This document shows, in pieces, positions 34,074 through 43,254 of a DNA stretch of 64,000 bases. Under the pieces are notes generated by a model. That model was not told the DNA's origin, searched no databases, and was given only the letters and a program-made list of their open reading frames with translations. A program made the translations under genes and the position numbers. Each line of letters starts with the position of its first letter. The first letter of the stretch is position 1. Source of the DNA: Pseudomonadales bacterium (GTDB taxonomy: Bacteria; Pseudomonadota; Gammaproteobacteria; Pseudomonadales; Halieaceae); NCBI GenBank assembly GCA_024234675.1, contig JACKNU010000006.1:1-64000 (forward strand). Reading direction: 5' to 3'.

Positions 34074-36067
34074 GGCTCAGGTGTCGGTATTTGCGCCGGC
34101 GCCGGCTTCTGCGGCTTCAGCCCACAGCCCTCCACCACTTCAAACAGCGCCCGGTACTGGTCCGCCCGGTCCACCTCCCGAAAACGTAACTCCACCGCCT
34201 GCTCCAGCTGGAAGCGGCGGGTGGTGCTGGTGAGGCTGGCGGTCCACTTGTCGTAGCTGAACTTCTCCGGGTCCTTGCGCAGGTCCACGAAACCCTCCAG
34301 GCCGTTGTCGTCCAGGCGCACATTGAAGCCGCTGCTGTTGATATGGCTGACCGTGGCCTTGAAGGTGCGCTCGCCCTCGGCGGCCAGCCGGGCCAGGTAT
34401 TTGCCGGCCAGCCAGCGCTCCGCCTCCAGCGTGGCCTGGCGGGTGTTGGCCAGGCGCTGGGCCAGTCGCTCCAGCAGCGTGGTGGACACCTGGGTGGCCT
34501 GGTCCCCGTGCAGCAGCGCCTTGATCTGCAGGTGGACCAGGAAATCCACGTACTTGCGCAGGGGCGAGGTGCAGTTGGTGTAGACCTCCAGCGCCATGCC
34601 CATGTGCGGGCCCGGGCTGGCGCTGAGCTCCGCGCGGGTCAGCAGGCGGTTGATCATGCTGCGCAGGGGCAGCGGGTGGTCGCCCCGGGCCAGGCAGCGC
34701 ATGATGTCCCGGTAGCCGGTCACGGTGGTGGGGTCGGTCTCGGCCACCTCCGGCGCGTGCATGGCCAGGAACTGGCGCGCCTCCTCCAGGCGGTCGGCGC
34801 GAATGCCCGGGTGGGTCACGAAGGGGCCGTTGGCCGCGCCGCGCTGCAGGAACAGGGCCGCGCAGCGGTTGGCGGCGACCATGCACTCTTCCACCAGCTT
34901 CTGGGAGAGCAGTTTCTCGTAGGGCTCGATGGTATCGATCCGCTTGTCGTCGTTGAGTATCCAGCGGAACTCGCGGCGCTCCTCCATCACCAGCCCGTGG
35001 GTCTCGCGGTGGCCGCGCAGGGCTCGAAATACCTGGTACAGGGCCTCCAGCGGGGTGGCGTGGCTCATGAGATCGTCGGCGTGCCCGTTGAGGTAGCGAT
35101 CCACCCCGTAGTAGGACAGCTTGGCCCGGGAGCGCACTGTGGCCTCGATGAACTCGAAATCGCCCACCTCGCCGCTGTCACTGACGGCGATCTTGCACAC
35201 CAGTGCCGGGCGGTCGCAGCCCTCGGACAGGGCGCAGGTATCCTGGGCCAGCTGCTCCGGCATCATGGGCAGCACGTCGCCGTGGAAGTACACGGTGGTG
35301 CCCCGGGCCGCGATATCCCGGTGCAGGGCGCTGTCCCGGGGGATGTAGGCGGTGGGGTCGGCGATGGCGACGAACAGGGTCCAGCCGTCGCTGCTGATCT
35401 CCGCGTACAGGGCGTCGTCGATGTCCTGGGTCTTCACGGTATCGATGGAGATGAACTCCAGGTCGGTGAGATCCCGCCGCCGCTCCTGTTCCATGGGCCT
35501 GCAGTCGGCCAGCAGCTGCTCCACCTCTTTCCCGCAGGCGTCGCTCCACTGGGCAGCCAGCGCGTATTTCGCCATGCTGTACAGGTTCTCGATACCCGGC
35601 GTCTGCTCGTTGCCGATGATGGTCAGCACCTTGGCCTGGGGCTTGCCGTCGCGAATGGGATGGCGCAGGATCGCGCAGCGCAGGTAGTCCCCCTCCTTGA
35701 CGCCGTTGCGGGCATGGGGCGGTATGAACAGCCAGCGGTTGAGCTGCGCCAGGTCGGGCTCGACGAAGATGGCCTTGCCCTTGCGCACGCAGCGCCCGGT
35801 GAACTCCCCCAGCGGACTGTCGATGAGCTTCTCCACATCGGCGATGGTCTTGTTGTCCCTGGTGGGACGGATGCAGACTTGTATGCGGTCGTCGGGGAAT
35901 ACCTTGAGCATTTCATCCGGGGGGATAAAAATCTCGCGGCCATCGTCCAGCACCGCGAAGCCGTAGCGGCTCTGGGTGCCCTTGACGACGGCTTCGGCCC
36001 GCTCTTTTTCGGCCTCTATCCGGGATTTGAGGTCGCGAAGCTGGGACAGGGCATCCTGGTTGAGCAT
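34070..36067 (-). CDS. rnb: RNase II family 3'-5' exoribonuclease
   Basis: The 665-residue protein has a cold-shock-like N-terminal region (TQSRYGFAVLDDGREIFIPP, GRCVRKGKAIFVEPDL), the catalytic RNB domain (FISIDTVKTQDIDDALYA with the acidic cluster; HRDIAARGTTVYFHGDVLPMM split at natural breaks; SGYTNCTSPLRKY-like YTNCTSPLRKYVDFLVH) and a C-terminal S1-like domain (VSHINSSGFNVRLDDNGLEG). It degrades single-stranded RNA processively in the cytoplasm. It might instead be named a VacB/RNase R relative, but the length fits RNase II. Its stop codon lies in a REP-like repeat. Confidence 0.9.
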   Translation of the reverse strand: MLNQDALSQLRDLKSRIEAEKERAEAVVKGTQSRYGFAVLDDGREIFIPPDEMLKVFPDDRIQVCIRPTRDNKTIADVEKLIDSPLGEFTGRCVRKGKAIFVEPDLAQLNRWLFIPPHARNGVKEGDYLRCAILRHPIRDGKPQAKVLTIIGNEQTPGIENLYSMAKYALAAQWSDACGKEVEQLLADCRPMEQERRRDLTDLEFISIDTVKTQDIDDALYAEISSDGWTLFVAIADPTAYIPRDSALHRDIAARGTTVYFHGDVLPMMPEQLAQDTCALSEGCDRPALVCKIAVSDSGEVGDFEFIEATVRSRAKLSYYGVDRYLNGHADDLMSHATPLEALYQVFRALRGHRETHGLVMEERREFRWILNDDKRIDTIEPYEKLLSQKLVEECMVAANRCAALFLQRGAANGPFVTHPGIRADRLEEARQFLAMHAPEVAETDPTTVTGYRDIMRCLARGDHPLPLRSMINRLLTRAELSASPGPHMGMALEVYTNCTSPLRKYVDFLVHLQIKALLHGDQATQVSTTLLERLAQRLANTRQATLEAERWLAGKYLARLAAEGERTFKATVSHINSSGFNVRLDDNGLEGFVDLRKDPEKFSYDKWTASLTSTTRRFQLEQAVELRFREVDRADQYRALFEVVEGCGLKPQKPAPAQIPTPEP

Positions 36068-36365
36068 GAAGGGAGCTACTTATAGTTGGAGACAGTCAAG
36101 CGCGCTATCCTAGCGGAAATCGCCTGCCCTGTCAGTGAGATATCGCCCCGGCGCCAGATAAGCGCGGCAAATGCCCTCCCGCCATTGACACGGCTGCACG
36201 TAGCGTTTGTAATCGGGGTAAGCGGAATCAACCATCCCGCCGGGAATAGCCATTGACGATTCCACCCCAGTTTCATCCACCCCAGCCCCGGCCCCTGCAG
36301 CCGGATTCGCCAGCGCCACCCAGTACCCAACCCCTACTCCACGACCCAGCGATGAGGACTCCTCT
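36068..36365. other. Divergent intergenic region, rnb and phoH
   Basis: About 300 bp without a gene. Promoters for both genes must lie here. I see Pro-codon-like C-rich stretches but no clear palindrome, operator or hairpin. Confidence 0.4.
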
Positions 36366-37802
36366 ATGGACTCAGGCTCCGCCCTGCGCGTAGAAAAAAC
36401 CACCCTGAAACCCGTCATCAAGAAAACCTATGTACTGGACACCAACGTCCTGCTGCACGACCCCACCGCCATTACCGCCTTCAAGCAACACCATGTGGTC
36501 ATACCGATGACCGTGCTCGAGGAACTGGACCATATCAAGGACCGCCATGACAAGACCGTCAGCCGCGAGGCCCGCATCGCCATCCAGATGATCGACAAGG
36601 TCGTCGACAACGCCACTCCCCAGCAGATCCAGGAGGGGGTGGAGATGCCCATGGCCAACGCCGAGGGGGTGGCCGGCACCCTCGCCATCTTCGCCGACCA
36701 GCGCCTGATGGACAATTCCTCGGTGCCCTACCTGGACGACACCCCGGCCCAGGCCAACGACAACCGCATTATCAACGTGGCCCTGCGGCTGCAGGCGGAC
36801 CACCCCAACGAGTTCGTCTGCCTGGTGACCAAGGACATCAATATGCGCATCAAGGCCAAGGGGTCCGGCCTGTTGCATGTGGAGGATTACCGCCGCGACC
36901 GGGTGCTGGACGATATCGACCTGCTGGCCAAAGGCTATGAGCACATCGAGGGGGATTTCTGGTCCACCATCAGCGAGGTGGATACCCTGCGCGAGGGGGA
37001 CTGCACCCTGCACCGCATCCCGCGCAAGTCGCTGCCCCAGGCCTACCCCAACATGTACCTGTACGACGACCTGCAGTTCATGGCCTTCGTGCGGCGGGTG
37101 GACAAGGAGTTCGTCTACCTGCGCTGCGACAGCCGCGACAACCTGATGAACCGCCGCTTCTGGGGGCTGGTGCCGCGCAACCTGGAGCAGGCCATGGCCA
37201 TGGACCTGCTGGCGGACGACAATGTGGACATGACGGTGATGACCGGCCCGGCGGGCTCCGGCAAGACCCTGCTGGCGCTGGCCTACGGGGTGCACGCCAT
37301 CCTCGAGCTGAAGCGCTACTCCAAGCTCATCGTGGCCCGCTCCACCCCGCCCATCGCCGAGGAGATCGGTTTCCTGCCCGGCACCGAGGAGGAGAAGATG
37401 GCCCCCTGGCTGGCGGCCTTCGACGACAACCTGGAGATCCTGCATGGCACCGACGAGTCCTGCCACGGCAGCATCAGCTACGTGAAGGAGCGCGCCAACA
37501 TCCAGTTCAAGTCGCTCAATTTCATGCGCGGGCGCTCCTTCAACAATGCCTATGTCATCATCGACGAGGCCCAGGGCCTGACCCAGTTCCAGCTCAAGAG
37601 CGTGATCAGCCGGGTGGGGGCGGATTCCAAGATCGTGGTGCTGGGCAACCTCGCCCAGATCGACAACAAGTACATCTCGCCGCTGACCTCGGGGCTCACC
37701 TACCTGGTGGAGAAGAGCAAGCAGTACCCCCACGCGGGCATCATGCACGTCAACGGCATCGTGCGCTCCCGGCTGGCGGCCTTTGCCGAGGAAAACCTAT
37801 AG
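36366..37802 (+). CDS. PIN-domain PhoH family ATPase (PhoH2-like)
   Basis: The 478-residue protein joins an N-terminal PIN nuclease domain (KKTYVLDTNVLLHDPTAI, IPMTVLEELDHIKDRHDK, LVTKDINMRIKAKG with the acidic residues) to a C-terminal PhoH ATPase domain with Walker A GPAGSGKTLLALAYG at about residue 294 and Walker B AYVIIDEAQGLTQFQLK. The fusion is known as PhoH2, an RNA helicase/nuclease that in some bacteria acts with an antitoxin; no antitoxin gene precedes it here. It overlaps the convergent membrane protein gene by 6 bp. Confidence 0.93.
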   Translation: MDSGSALRVEKTTLKPVIKKTYVLDTNVLLHDPTAITAFKQHHVVIPMTVLEELDHIKDRHDKTVSREARIAIQMIDKVVDNATPQQIQEGVEMPMANAEGVAGTLAIFADQRLMDNSSVPYLDDTPAQANDNRIINVALRLQADHPNEFVCLVTKDINMRIKAKGSGLLHVEDYRRDRVLDDIDLLAKGYEHIEGDFWSTISEVDTLREGDCTLHRIPRKSLPQAYPNMYLYDDLQFMAFVRRVDKEFVYLRCDSRDNLMNRRFWGLVPRNLEQAMAMDLLADDNVDMTVMTGPAGSGKTLLALAYGVHAILELKRYSKLIVARSTPPIAEEIGFLPGTEEEKMAPWLAAFDDNLEILHGTDESCHGSISYVKERANIQFKSLNFMRGRSFNNAYVIIDEAQGLTQFQLKSVISRVGADSKIVVLGNLAQIDNKYISPLTSGLTYLVEKSKQYPHAGIMHVNGIVRSRLAAFAEENL

Positions 37803-38921
37803 GGGCAGGTCGGGGTAGGGCGAGTCGGCTCCGGGCTGGTGCTGGCTCACCGCATCCGGGGGTGAGTCGGACCCGTTGCCGGTGATATTGTCGTCGGCCG
37901 GGTCCTTGTGCCGGCTGGGGTTTTTCTTGCGGGCCAGGTCGCGCTCCAGGGCGATCTGCAGGGTGAGGCCGATGCTCCAGGCAAAGTGGCGCTTGTCGTC
38001 CTCGTTCTCCTTGCGGTAGTTGTAGGCCGGCTCCAGTTCCAGGAACAGGAACTTGCGGTAGATCTGGCGCCGGAACAGGACGCCCACCCGGTAGTTCTTG
38101 ATATACCGCGGATCGGTGAAGCCGTTGACCCCGGCGAAGTAGTTGATCCCGGTCTTGTATTTTTTGCTGCCGCCGCGGCGGCGCTCGAACAGCGACAGGC
38201 GGGTGATCCACTCGGCCCCCCGGGTCTCCTCGCCGTACACCACCCGGTTGTTCCAGCGCAGCAGGGAGTTCTCGCCCAGGGCGCGGTTGAGTTCCGCCTG
38301 GCTGGTGGCGTAAAAGCCCTCACCGTTTTCCCACTGCACGCGCTGGGTGAGGCGGTAACTGTAGAGCTCCGCAAAGGTGTCCTGGAAGCGGTAGCGCACC
38401 CCCGGGCGCACCCGGTTCCAGTTCAGGCCCATGGTGAGGTCGAAGCGGGAGCGCTTGTCCTCTGCGACTTCGTACACCAGGCCCACGTTGTCATCGAGTT
38501 TGCGCGCATCCGGGTCGGAGTCGAATTCGTCTCCCGATTCATCGCTGAAAACCAGGTTCAGGCGCCTGGAAACCTTGGGCAGCTGCAGCTTGCCGCGCAG
38601 CCTGACCTGGTTGTTGTTGCCGTCGTCCTGGTCCCAGTCGGTGCTGAAATCCAGGCGCAGAAAGGATTCCGCCGCCTCGAGTTCGTAGTTGGGGTCGCCG
38701 AAGTAGTCATCCATCCACTGGGTCAGTGCATCGGCCTGCTGGGTCGCGTAGGCGTGGCTGTCGTCCACCCAGTTGTCCTGGGATGGGCGGGGGCTCGCCG
38801 GCAGATCGCCCTGCCAGCCCTCGACGGTGTCCTCCACCAGTTGCTCACTCTCATCAACGAGGTCGTCCCCGAGAACAAGGTTCGGGGTCAGCAGCAAGAG
38901 CGCGATCAGTAAGATTCTCAC
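37797..38921 (-). CDS. Predicted outer-membrane beta-barrel protein
   Basis: The 374-residue protein has a signal peptide (LLIALLLLTPNLVLGDD) and then alternating hydrophobic strands, e.g. FLRLDFSTDWDQ, NNQVRLRGKLQLP, RLNLVFSDES, SRFDLTMGLNWNRV, RPGVRYRFQDTF, KYKTGINYFAGV, YRVGVLFRRQIYRKFLFLEL, HFAWSIGLTLQIAL. The strand count of about 12-14 suggests a beta barrel. The C-terminal tail of about 45 residues is polar and disordered rather than ending in the usual aromatic residue. Function unknown. Confidence 0.75.
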   Translation of the reverse strand: MRILLIALLLLTPNLVLGDDLVDESEQLVEDTVEGWQGDLPASPRPSQDNWVDDSHAYATQQADALTQWMDDYFGDPNYELEAAESFLRLDFSTDWDQDDGNNNQVRLRGKLQLPKVSRRLNLVFSDESGDEFDSDPDARKLDDNVGLVYEVAEDKRSRFDLTMGLNWNRVRPGVRYRFQDTFAELYSYRLTQRVQWENGEGFYATSQAELNRALGENSLLRWNNRVVYGEETRGAEWITRLSLFERRRGGSKKYKTGINYFAGVNGFTDPRYIKNYRVGVLFRRQIYRKFLFLELEPAYNYRKENEDDKRHFAWSIGLTLQIALERDLARKKNPSRHKDPADDNITGNGSDSPPDAVSQHQPGADSPYPDLPL

Positions 38922-38968
38922 TGTATCAGGTTACTTCCCCAGGTGCTTTTGCCGTTACACTACGGCCT

Positions 38969-39817
38969 ATGGACAAGATTTTCATCTTTTTACAACATAT
39001 TTTGCCCCAGCACCTGCTGTCGCGCTGGGTGGGTTGGCTGGCCCGGCTGGAGCACCCGGTGTGGCTGAAGAACTGGCTGGTGCATGTCTTTATTCGCCAC
39101 TTCGGGGTGAACATGGCGGAAGCCGCCGACCCGGATCCCACCCGCTATCCCAGCTTCAACGCCTTTTTCACCCGGCCCCTGCGGGAGGGCGCCCGCCCGC
39201 TGGCCCAGGCGGATATCCTGTGCCCCGCCGACGGCGCCATCAGCCAGCTGGGCGCTATCGAGGGGGGGCGCATCTTCCAGGCCAAGGGGCAGTCCTTCAG
39301 TGCCTGGGAGCTGCTGGGCGGCGATACCGAGCGCGCGCCGCTGTTCGACGGCGGCCGCTTCGCCACCATCTACCTGTCGCCCCGGGACTACCACCGGGTG
39401 CACATGCCCCTGGCGGGGCGCCTCACCGCCAGCCGCTACATACCCGGGGACCTGTATTCGGTGAACCAGGTCACCGCGGCAAACGTGCCCCGCCTGTTCG
39501 CCCGCAATGAGCGCCTGGTGTGCCATTTCGATACCGAGGTGGGCCCCATGGCCATGGTGCTGGTGGGCGCCATGATCGTCGCCGGCATCGAGACGGTCTG
39601 GGCCGGCCAGGTGGCCCCGCCGCCGCGTGAGCCGGTGGAGGTGGATTACCTCTCGCTGCCTGAGTCGGTGTCTTTGGAAAAAGGCCAGGAGATGGGGCGC
39701 TTTATGCTGGGCTCCACGGTGATCTTGCTGTTTCCCCGGGACCGGGTGTGCTGGGATGAATCCTATGGCGCTGGCGTTGCTACCCGGCTTGGGGAGAAGC
39801 TGGGGGATTTTGTTTAG
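38969..39817 (+). CDS. psd: Phosphatidylserine decarboxylase proenzyme
   Basis: The 282-residue protein has the family features: YPSFNAFFTRPLREGARP, CPADGAISQLGAIEGGRIFQ with the catalytic Asp region, FATIYLSPRDYHRVHMPL, and the self-cleavage motif LGST (RFMLGSTVILLF), which yields the pyruvoyl cofactor. It converts phosphatidylserine to phosphatidylethanolamine at the inner membrane. The ATG at 38969 has a weak ribosome site. It is convergent with rsgA across a 415-bp gap full of inverted repeats. Confidence 0.96.
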   Translation: MDKIFIFLQHILPQHLLSRWVGWLARLEHPVWLKNWLVHVFIRHFGVNMAEAADPDPTRYPSFNAFFTRPLREGARPLAQADILCPADGAISQLGAIEGGRIFQAKGQSFSAWELLGGDTERAPLFDGGRFATIYLSPRDYHRVHMPLAGRLTASRYIPGDLYSVNQVTAANVPRLFARNERLVCHFDTEVGPMAMVLVGAMIVAGIETVWAGQVAPPPREPVEVDYLSLPESVSLEKGQEMGRFMLGSTVILLFPRDRVCWDESYGAGVATRLGEKLGDFV

Positions 39818-39839
39818 GGCATATCCTTGCCGGTCCGGC

Positions 39840-40013
39840 GGGGTGGTGCCGGTTGGGGAACGGCCGCAGGTTTTGCCCTCTCGCCGCGCTGCTGCGGAAC
39901 TCGACCAAAATTGCTGCGCAATTTTTGGGACTCGGACAATCCTCGCAGAAGGCCCCCGGCGAGAGGGCAAAACCTAAGCTGCGACCTGATTGTTCCCCAA
40001 CCGGCACCACCCC
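39840..40013. repeat. Long two-part inverted repeat in the psd-rsgA gap
   Basis: Outer arms of 22 bp (39840-39861 and 39992-40013) and inner arms of 18 bp (39868-39885 and 39958-39975) are perfect, separated by 6 nt on the left and 16 nt on the right. The centre (39886-39957) contains a further hairpin around AAAATTGCTGCGCAATTTT. No coding potential. It may be a mobile non-autonomous element or a structured RNA. Confidence 0.85.
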
Positions 40014-40081
40014 ACCGAACCTCTTTGAGGCCAGATTCCCAACCCCACAAAAATTCCTGAGCATATGCGCGATAGTAGGGT

Positions 40082-40150
40082 GCTGCCGGCTGATCCTCCC
40101 GAATCAATCAGGCCGTAGCTATGGCCGATTCGGGAGGATCAGCCGGCAGC
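40082..40150. repeat. Perfect 24-bp inverted repeat with 21-nt loop
   Basis: Arms 40082-40105 and 40127-40150 are exact reverse complements. The 21-nt loop contains GGCC-GTAGCTAT-GGCC, a small inner hairpin. It resembles the architecture of the elements at 20604 and 43255 (perfect arms, structured core), but the core sequence differs. It could also act as a terminator for the converging genes. Confidence 0.85.
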
Positions 40151-40196
40151 GCCCGGGGCCGGAGTAAAGCCGACCTCCAGTCAGCCCGATCCCGAT

Positions 40197-40209
40197 GGGG
40201 CGAAGCCCC
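40197..40209. terminator. Short GC hairpin after rsgA/psd
   Basis: GGGGC-GAA-GCCCC lies 24 bp from the rsgA stop. No T-tract follows, so function as a terminator is only possible. With the two inverted repeats it accounts for all structure I see in the 415-bp gap 39818-40232. Confidence 0.35.
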
Positions 40210-40232
40210 GAGGAATTAAGCATCCGGCGGCC

Positions 40233-41246
40233 TCAGCCTTCTTCCAGGCTGGCCACAATATGCCGATAGCTATCCATCCGCCGCTCGCTGATCACGCCTT
40301 CCGCCAGTGCCGCCAGCAGGGCGCAACCCGGCTCGTGGACATGCTGGCAATCGCGGAACTTGCAGGTGCCCAGCAGCGGGCGGAACTCGCGGAAGCCCTG
40401 CTCGACCTGCTCGCGGCTCATATGCCAGAGGCCAAACTCGCGGATGCCCGGGGAATCGATCAGGCTGCCCCCCGAGGGCAGGTGGAACAGCTGGGCGGTG
40501 GTGGTGGTGTGGGTGCCCTTGCCGGTGGTCTCCGACAGGCCGCCCACCCGCAGCTCAGCGGCGGGCAGCAGCGCGTTCACCAGCGAGGATTTGCCCACCC
40601 CCGACTGGCCCACGAACACGCTGGTGCGTTCCCGCAGGGCCGCGTGTAACTCGTCCAGGCCGCCCGCCAGGCTGCAGGTGTGGAGAATGCGGTAACCCAG
40701 GGTGGGATAGATGGCCAGCAGCTCGTCGATCTGCGCCTGCCGGGCCGGGTCGTCCGCCAGCAGGTCGGTCTTGTTGAGCAGGATCACCGGCTCGATGTTG
40801 ACCGTCTCGGCGGCCACCAGGTAGCGGTCGATGAGGTTGGCGTGGGGTTCGGGCAGGGGGGCGATGACCACCACGATCTGGTCGATGTTGGCGGCGATGG
40901 GCTTGAGCTTGCCGTAGGGGTCGGGGCGGCTGAGGACGCTGCGGCGCTCCCCCTGGGCCACGACCACCCCGGTGGGCTCGCCCTGGCACCAGATCACCTC
41001 GTCGCCGGTGACCAGCCCCTCCAGGTTGGCGCGCAGGTGGCAGCGCAGGCGTTGGCCGCTGTCCGCCTCCACCTCGACCTGGGTGCCGAAGTGGGCGGTG
41101 ACCAGGCCGTGCTGCTCCGGTCCCAGCTCGCCGTTGGCCAGCGCATCCTGGGCCACGGCGTCGCGGCGCTGGGCGCGATTGGCGCGCTCCTGCTGGATCT
41201 TCTCGATGCGCCAGGCCTGCTGTCGGGACAGTTTGCGTTTTGACAT
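40233..41246 (-). CDS. rsgA: Ribosome small-subunit-dependent GTPase RsgA
   Basis: The start at 41246 (MSKRKLSRQQAWRIEKIQ) gives 337 residues. An OB domain (LRCHLRANLEGLVTGDEVIW) precedes the circularly permuted GTPase: G4 LLNKTDLL comes before G1 GQSGVGKSSLVNALL and G3 DSPGIREFGLW. The C-terminal zinc finger is CKFRDCQHVHEPGC. The enzyme checks late 30S ribosome assembly. It is divergent from orn, the usual gammaproteobacterial arrangement. Confidence 0.96.
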   Translation of the reverse strand: MSKRKLSRQQAWRIEKIQQERANRAQRRDAVAQDALANGELGPEQHGLVTAHFGTQVEVEADSGQRLRCHLRANLEGLVTGDEVIWCQGEPTGVVVAQGERRSVLSRPDPYGKLKPIAANIDQIVVVIAPLPEPHANLIDRYLVAAETVNIEPVILLNKTDLLADDPARQAQIDELLAIYPTLGYRILHTCSLAGGLDELHAALRERTSVFVGQSGVGKSSLVNALLPAAELRVGGLSETTGKGTHTTTTAQLFHLPSGGSLIDSPGIREFGLWHMSREQVEQGFREFRPLLGTCKFRDCQHVHEPGCALLAALAEGVISERRMDSYRHIVASLEEG

Positions 41247-41332
41247 GGGCCCTATTATTGGGGGCACGCATAGCGCTGTCGAGGCAATTTGCTACACTGC
41301 CAGTAGACACGCCGACAATGGAATACAGGCTT

Positions 41333-41881
41333 ATGCAAAGCGCCGAAAACCTGATCTGGGTCGATATGGAGATGACCGGCCTGGACCCGGCTCGCAACGT
41401 GATAATCGAAATCGCCACGGTGATAACAGACAGCGAGCTCAATACCCTGGCCGAGGGGCCGGTGATCGCCGTGCACCAGGACAACGCCGTGCTGTCCGCC
41501 ATGGACGAGTGGAACACCAACCACCACACCCACTCCGGCCTGGTGGAGCGGGTCAAGGCCAGCGTGCACGACGAGCACGGCGCGGCGCGCCAGACCCTGG
41601 CCTTCCTCGAGCAGTGGGTGCCCCCCGGGGCCTCGCCCATGTGCGGCAACAGCATCTGCCAGGACCGCCGTTTCATGGCCCGCTACATGCCGGAGCTGGA
41701 GGCCTACTTCCACTACCGCAACCTCGACGTCAGCACCCTCAAGATCCTGATGCAGCGCTGGCGGCCGGAGCTGGAGGCGGGCATCACCAAGACCTCCACC
41801 CACCTGGCGCTGGCGGATATCCGCGAGTCCATCGAGGAGATGCGGTATTACCGCGAGCATTTCCTGCGCCTGGTCGAATGA
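41333..41881 (+). CDS. orn: Oligoribonuclease
   Basis: The start at 41333 (MQSAENLIWVDMEMTGLD) gives 182 residues, close to the usual 181. The DEDDh exonuclease motifs are present: VDMEMTGLDP, GNSICQDRRFMARYMPEL and THLALADIRESIEE. It removes the last 2-5-nt RNA fragments. Its TGA stop is part of a REP-like repeat, and the last codons (LRLVE) are repeated 39 bp further on. Confidence 0.95.
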   Translation: MQSAENLIWVDMEMTGLDPARNVIIEIATVITDSELNTLAEGPVIAVHQDNAVLSAMDEWNTNHHTHSGLVERVKASVHDEHGAARQTLAFLEQWVPPGASPMCGNSICQDRRFMARYMPELEAYFHYRNLDVSTLKILMQRWRPELEAGITKTSTHLALADIRESIEEMRYYREHFLRLVE

Positions 41882-42055
41882 ATTCGACCCTACAGGGGGT
41901 ACCTGCGCCTGGTCGAATAAATTCGACCCTACATGTGCCACCTCCCTGTAGGGCCGAATTCATTCGGCCAGACATACCGGCCCGCCCCTGTCGGGTTCAA
42001 TGCATTTGCCCGGGCATGCCGGCCTGCCCCCCGGTAGGGCCGAATTCATTCGGCC
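41863..42055. repeat. REP-like cluster between orn and queG, with 32-bp direct repeat
   Basis: Copies at 41872-41893, 41911-41932, 41948-41969, 41990-42011 (degenerate) and 42034-42055. The 32-bp segment 41863-41894, which includes the last orn codons, recurs at 41902-41933 with one mismatch. The last copy ends 7 bp from the queG stop. Confidence 0.92.
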
Positions 42056-42062
42056 CGGGTGT

Positions 42063-43130
42063 TCACACCCCGTGCCGCCGCAACGCCCACGCCACGTGCT
42101 CGCGCACCAGCGCCGAGGGGGAATCCGCGCGGCTGCGCAGGGCGTCGGTGACCGCGTCGCAGGTGGGCGCATTCCCCAGCGCCACCGCCAGGTTGCGCAG
42201 CCAGCGCTCGTGGCCGATGCGGCGCAGGGCCGAGCCCTCGGTGTTGGCCAGGTAGGTCGCCTCGTCCCACAGGAACAGCTCCACCAGCTGCACGTCCGCC
42301 AGCCCGTGGCGCGGCTGGAAATCCGCCTGCCCGGTGGGGCGGGCGAACTTGTTCCAGGGGCAGACCAGCTGGCAGTCGTCGCAGCCGAACACGCGGTTGC
42401 CCATGAGCGGGCGCAGCGCCGGGTCTATGCTGCCGGCGTGCTCGATGGTCAGGTAGGAAATACACTTGCGCGCGTCCAGCTGGAAGGGCCCGGTAAAGGC
42501 GTCGGTGGGGCAGACCTCCAGGCAGGCGCTGCAGGTGCCGCAGTGCTTGCTCAGCTGGGGCGCGTCCACCGCCAGCGGCAGGTCGGTGTAGATCTCCCCC
42601 AGAAAGAACCACGAGCCGGCCTCGGCGTTGATCAGCATGGTGTTCTTGGCGATCCACCCCAGCCCGGCCTTCTCGGCCAGGGCCCGCTCCAGCACCGGCG
42701 CGCTGTCCACAAAGGCCCGGTAGCGGCCGCCGCCGGCGCGCTCCTCGATGCGCCTGGCCAGGGTCGCCAGCTTTTTGCGCAGCAGTTTGTGGTAGTCCCG
42801 GCCCAGGGTGTAGCGAGAGATATAGGCCTTGTCGGGGGAGGCCAGCACTTGCAGCGGCTGGGTGTCCTCCACCAGGTAGTCCATGCGCACCGAGATCACC
42901 CGACAGGTGTCCGGCACCAGCTCCGCCGGGCGCGCCCGCTTGCTGCCGTGCCTGGCCATGTACGCCATGCTGCCGTGGTAGCCGGCATCCAGCCACTTCT
43001 GCAGGTAACCCGCGTGCTCTCCCAGCTCGACGTCGGTGATGCCCAGCTGCTGGAAGCCCAGCTCCTGTGCCCACTGGCGGATCTGTGCCACCAGGTCCTG
43101 CGGGCTTTTTGTGGACAGTGATTGAGTCAA
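42063..43130 (-). CDS. queG: Epoxyqueuosine reductase
   Basis: The 355-residue protein has the QueG pattern: AGYHGSMAYMARHGSKRARP, the active-site Asp region RAFVDSAPVLERALAEKAG, GWIAKNTMLI, and two 4Fe-4S motifs (CGTCSACLEVCPTDA and CDDCQLVCPWNKF). It catalyses the last step of queuosine synthesis in tRNA using cobalamin and iron-sulfur clusters. It is divergent from nnr, from which a structured inverted-repeat element separates it. Confidence 0.96.
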   Translation of the reverse strand: MTQSLSTKSPQDLVAQIRQWAQELGFQQLGITDVELGEHAGYLQKWLDAGYHGSMAYMARHGSKRARPAELVPDTCRVISVRMDYLVEDTQPLQVLASPDKAYISRYTLGRDYHKLLRKKLATLARRIEERAGGGRYRAFVDSAPVLERALAEKAGLGWIAKNTMLINAEAGSWFFLGEIYTDLPLAVDAPQLSKHCGTCSACLEVCPTDAFTGPFQLDARKCISYLTIEHAGSIDPALRPLMGNRVFGCDDCQLVCPWNKFARPTGQADFQPRHGLADVQLVELFLWDEATYLANTEGSALRRIGHERWLRNLAVALGNAPTCDAVTDALRSRADSPSALVREHVAWALRRHGV

Positions 43131-43254
43131 ATCAGCACCAGAGGCGGCTTGGTTGGGTGTACAATTTTGCCAGATACTTGGTCGGGGCGAGAGGGCTTTC
43201 TGGTTCTATACATTCGCAGGGCTGCGAGGTAAAGCCCGGTAGAGGCGGTGTGGG

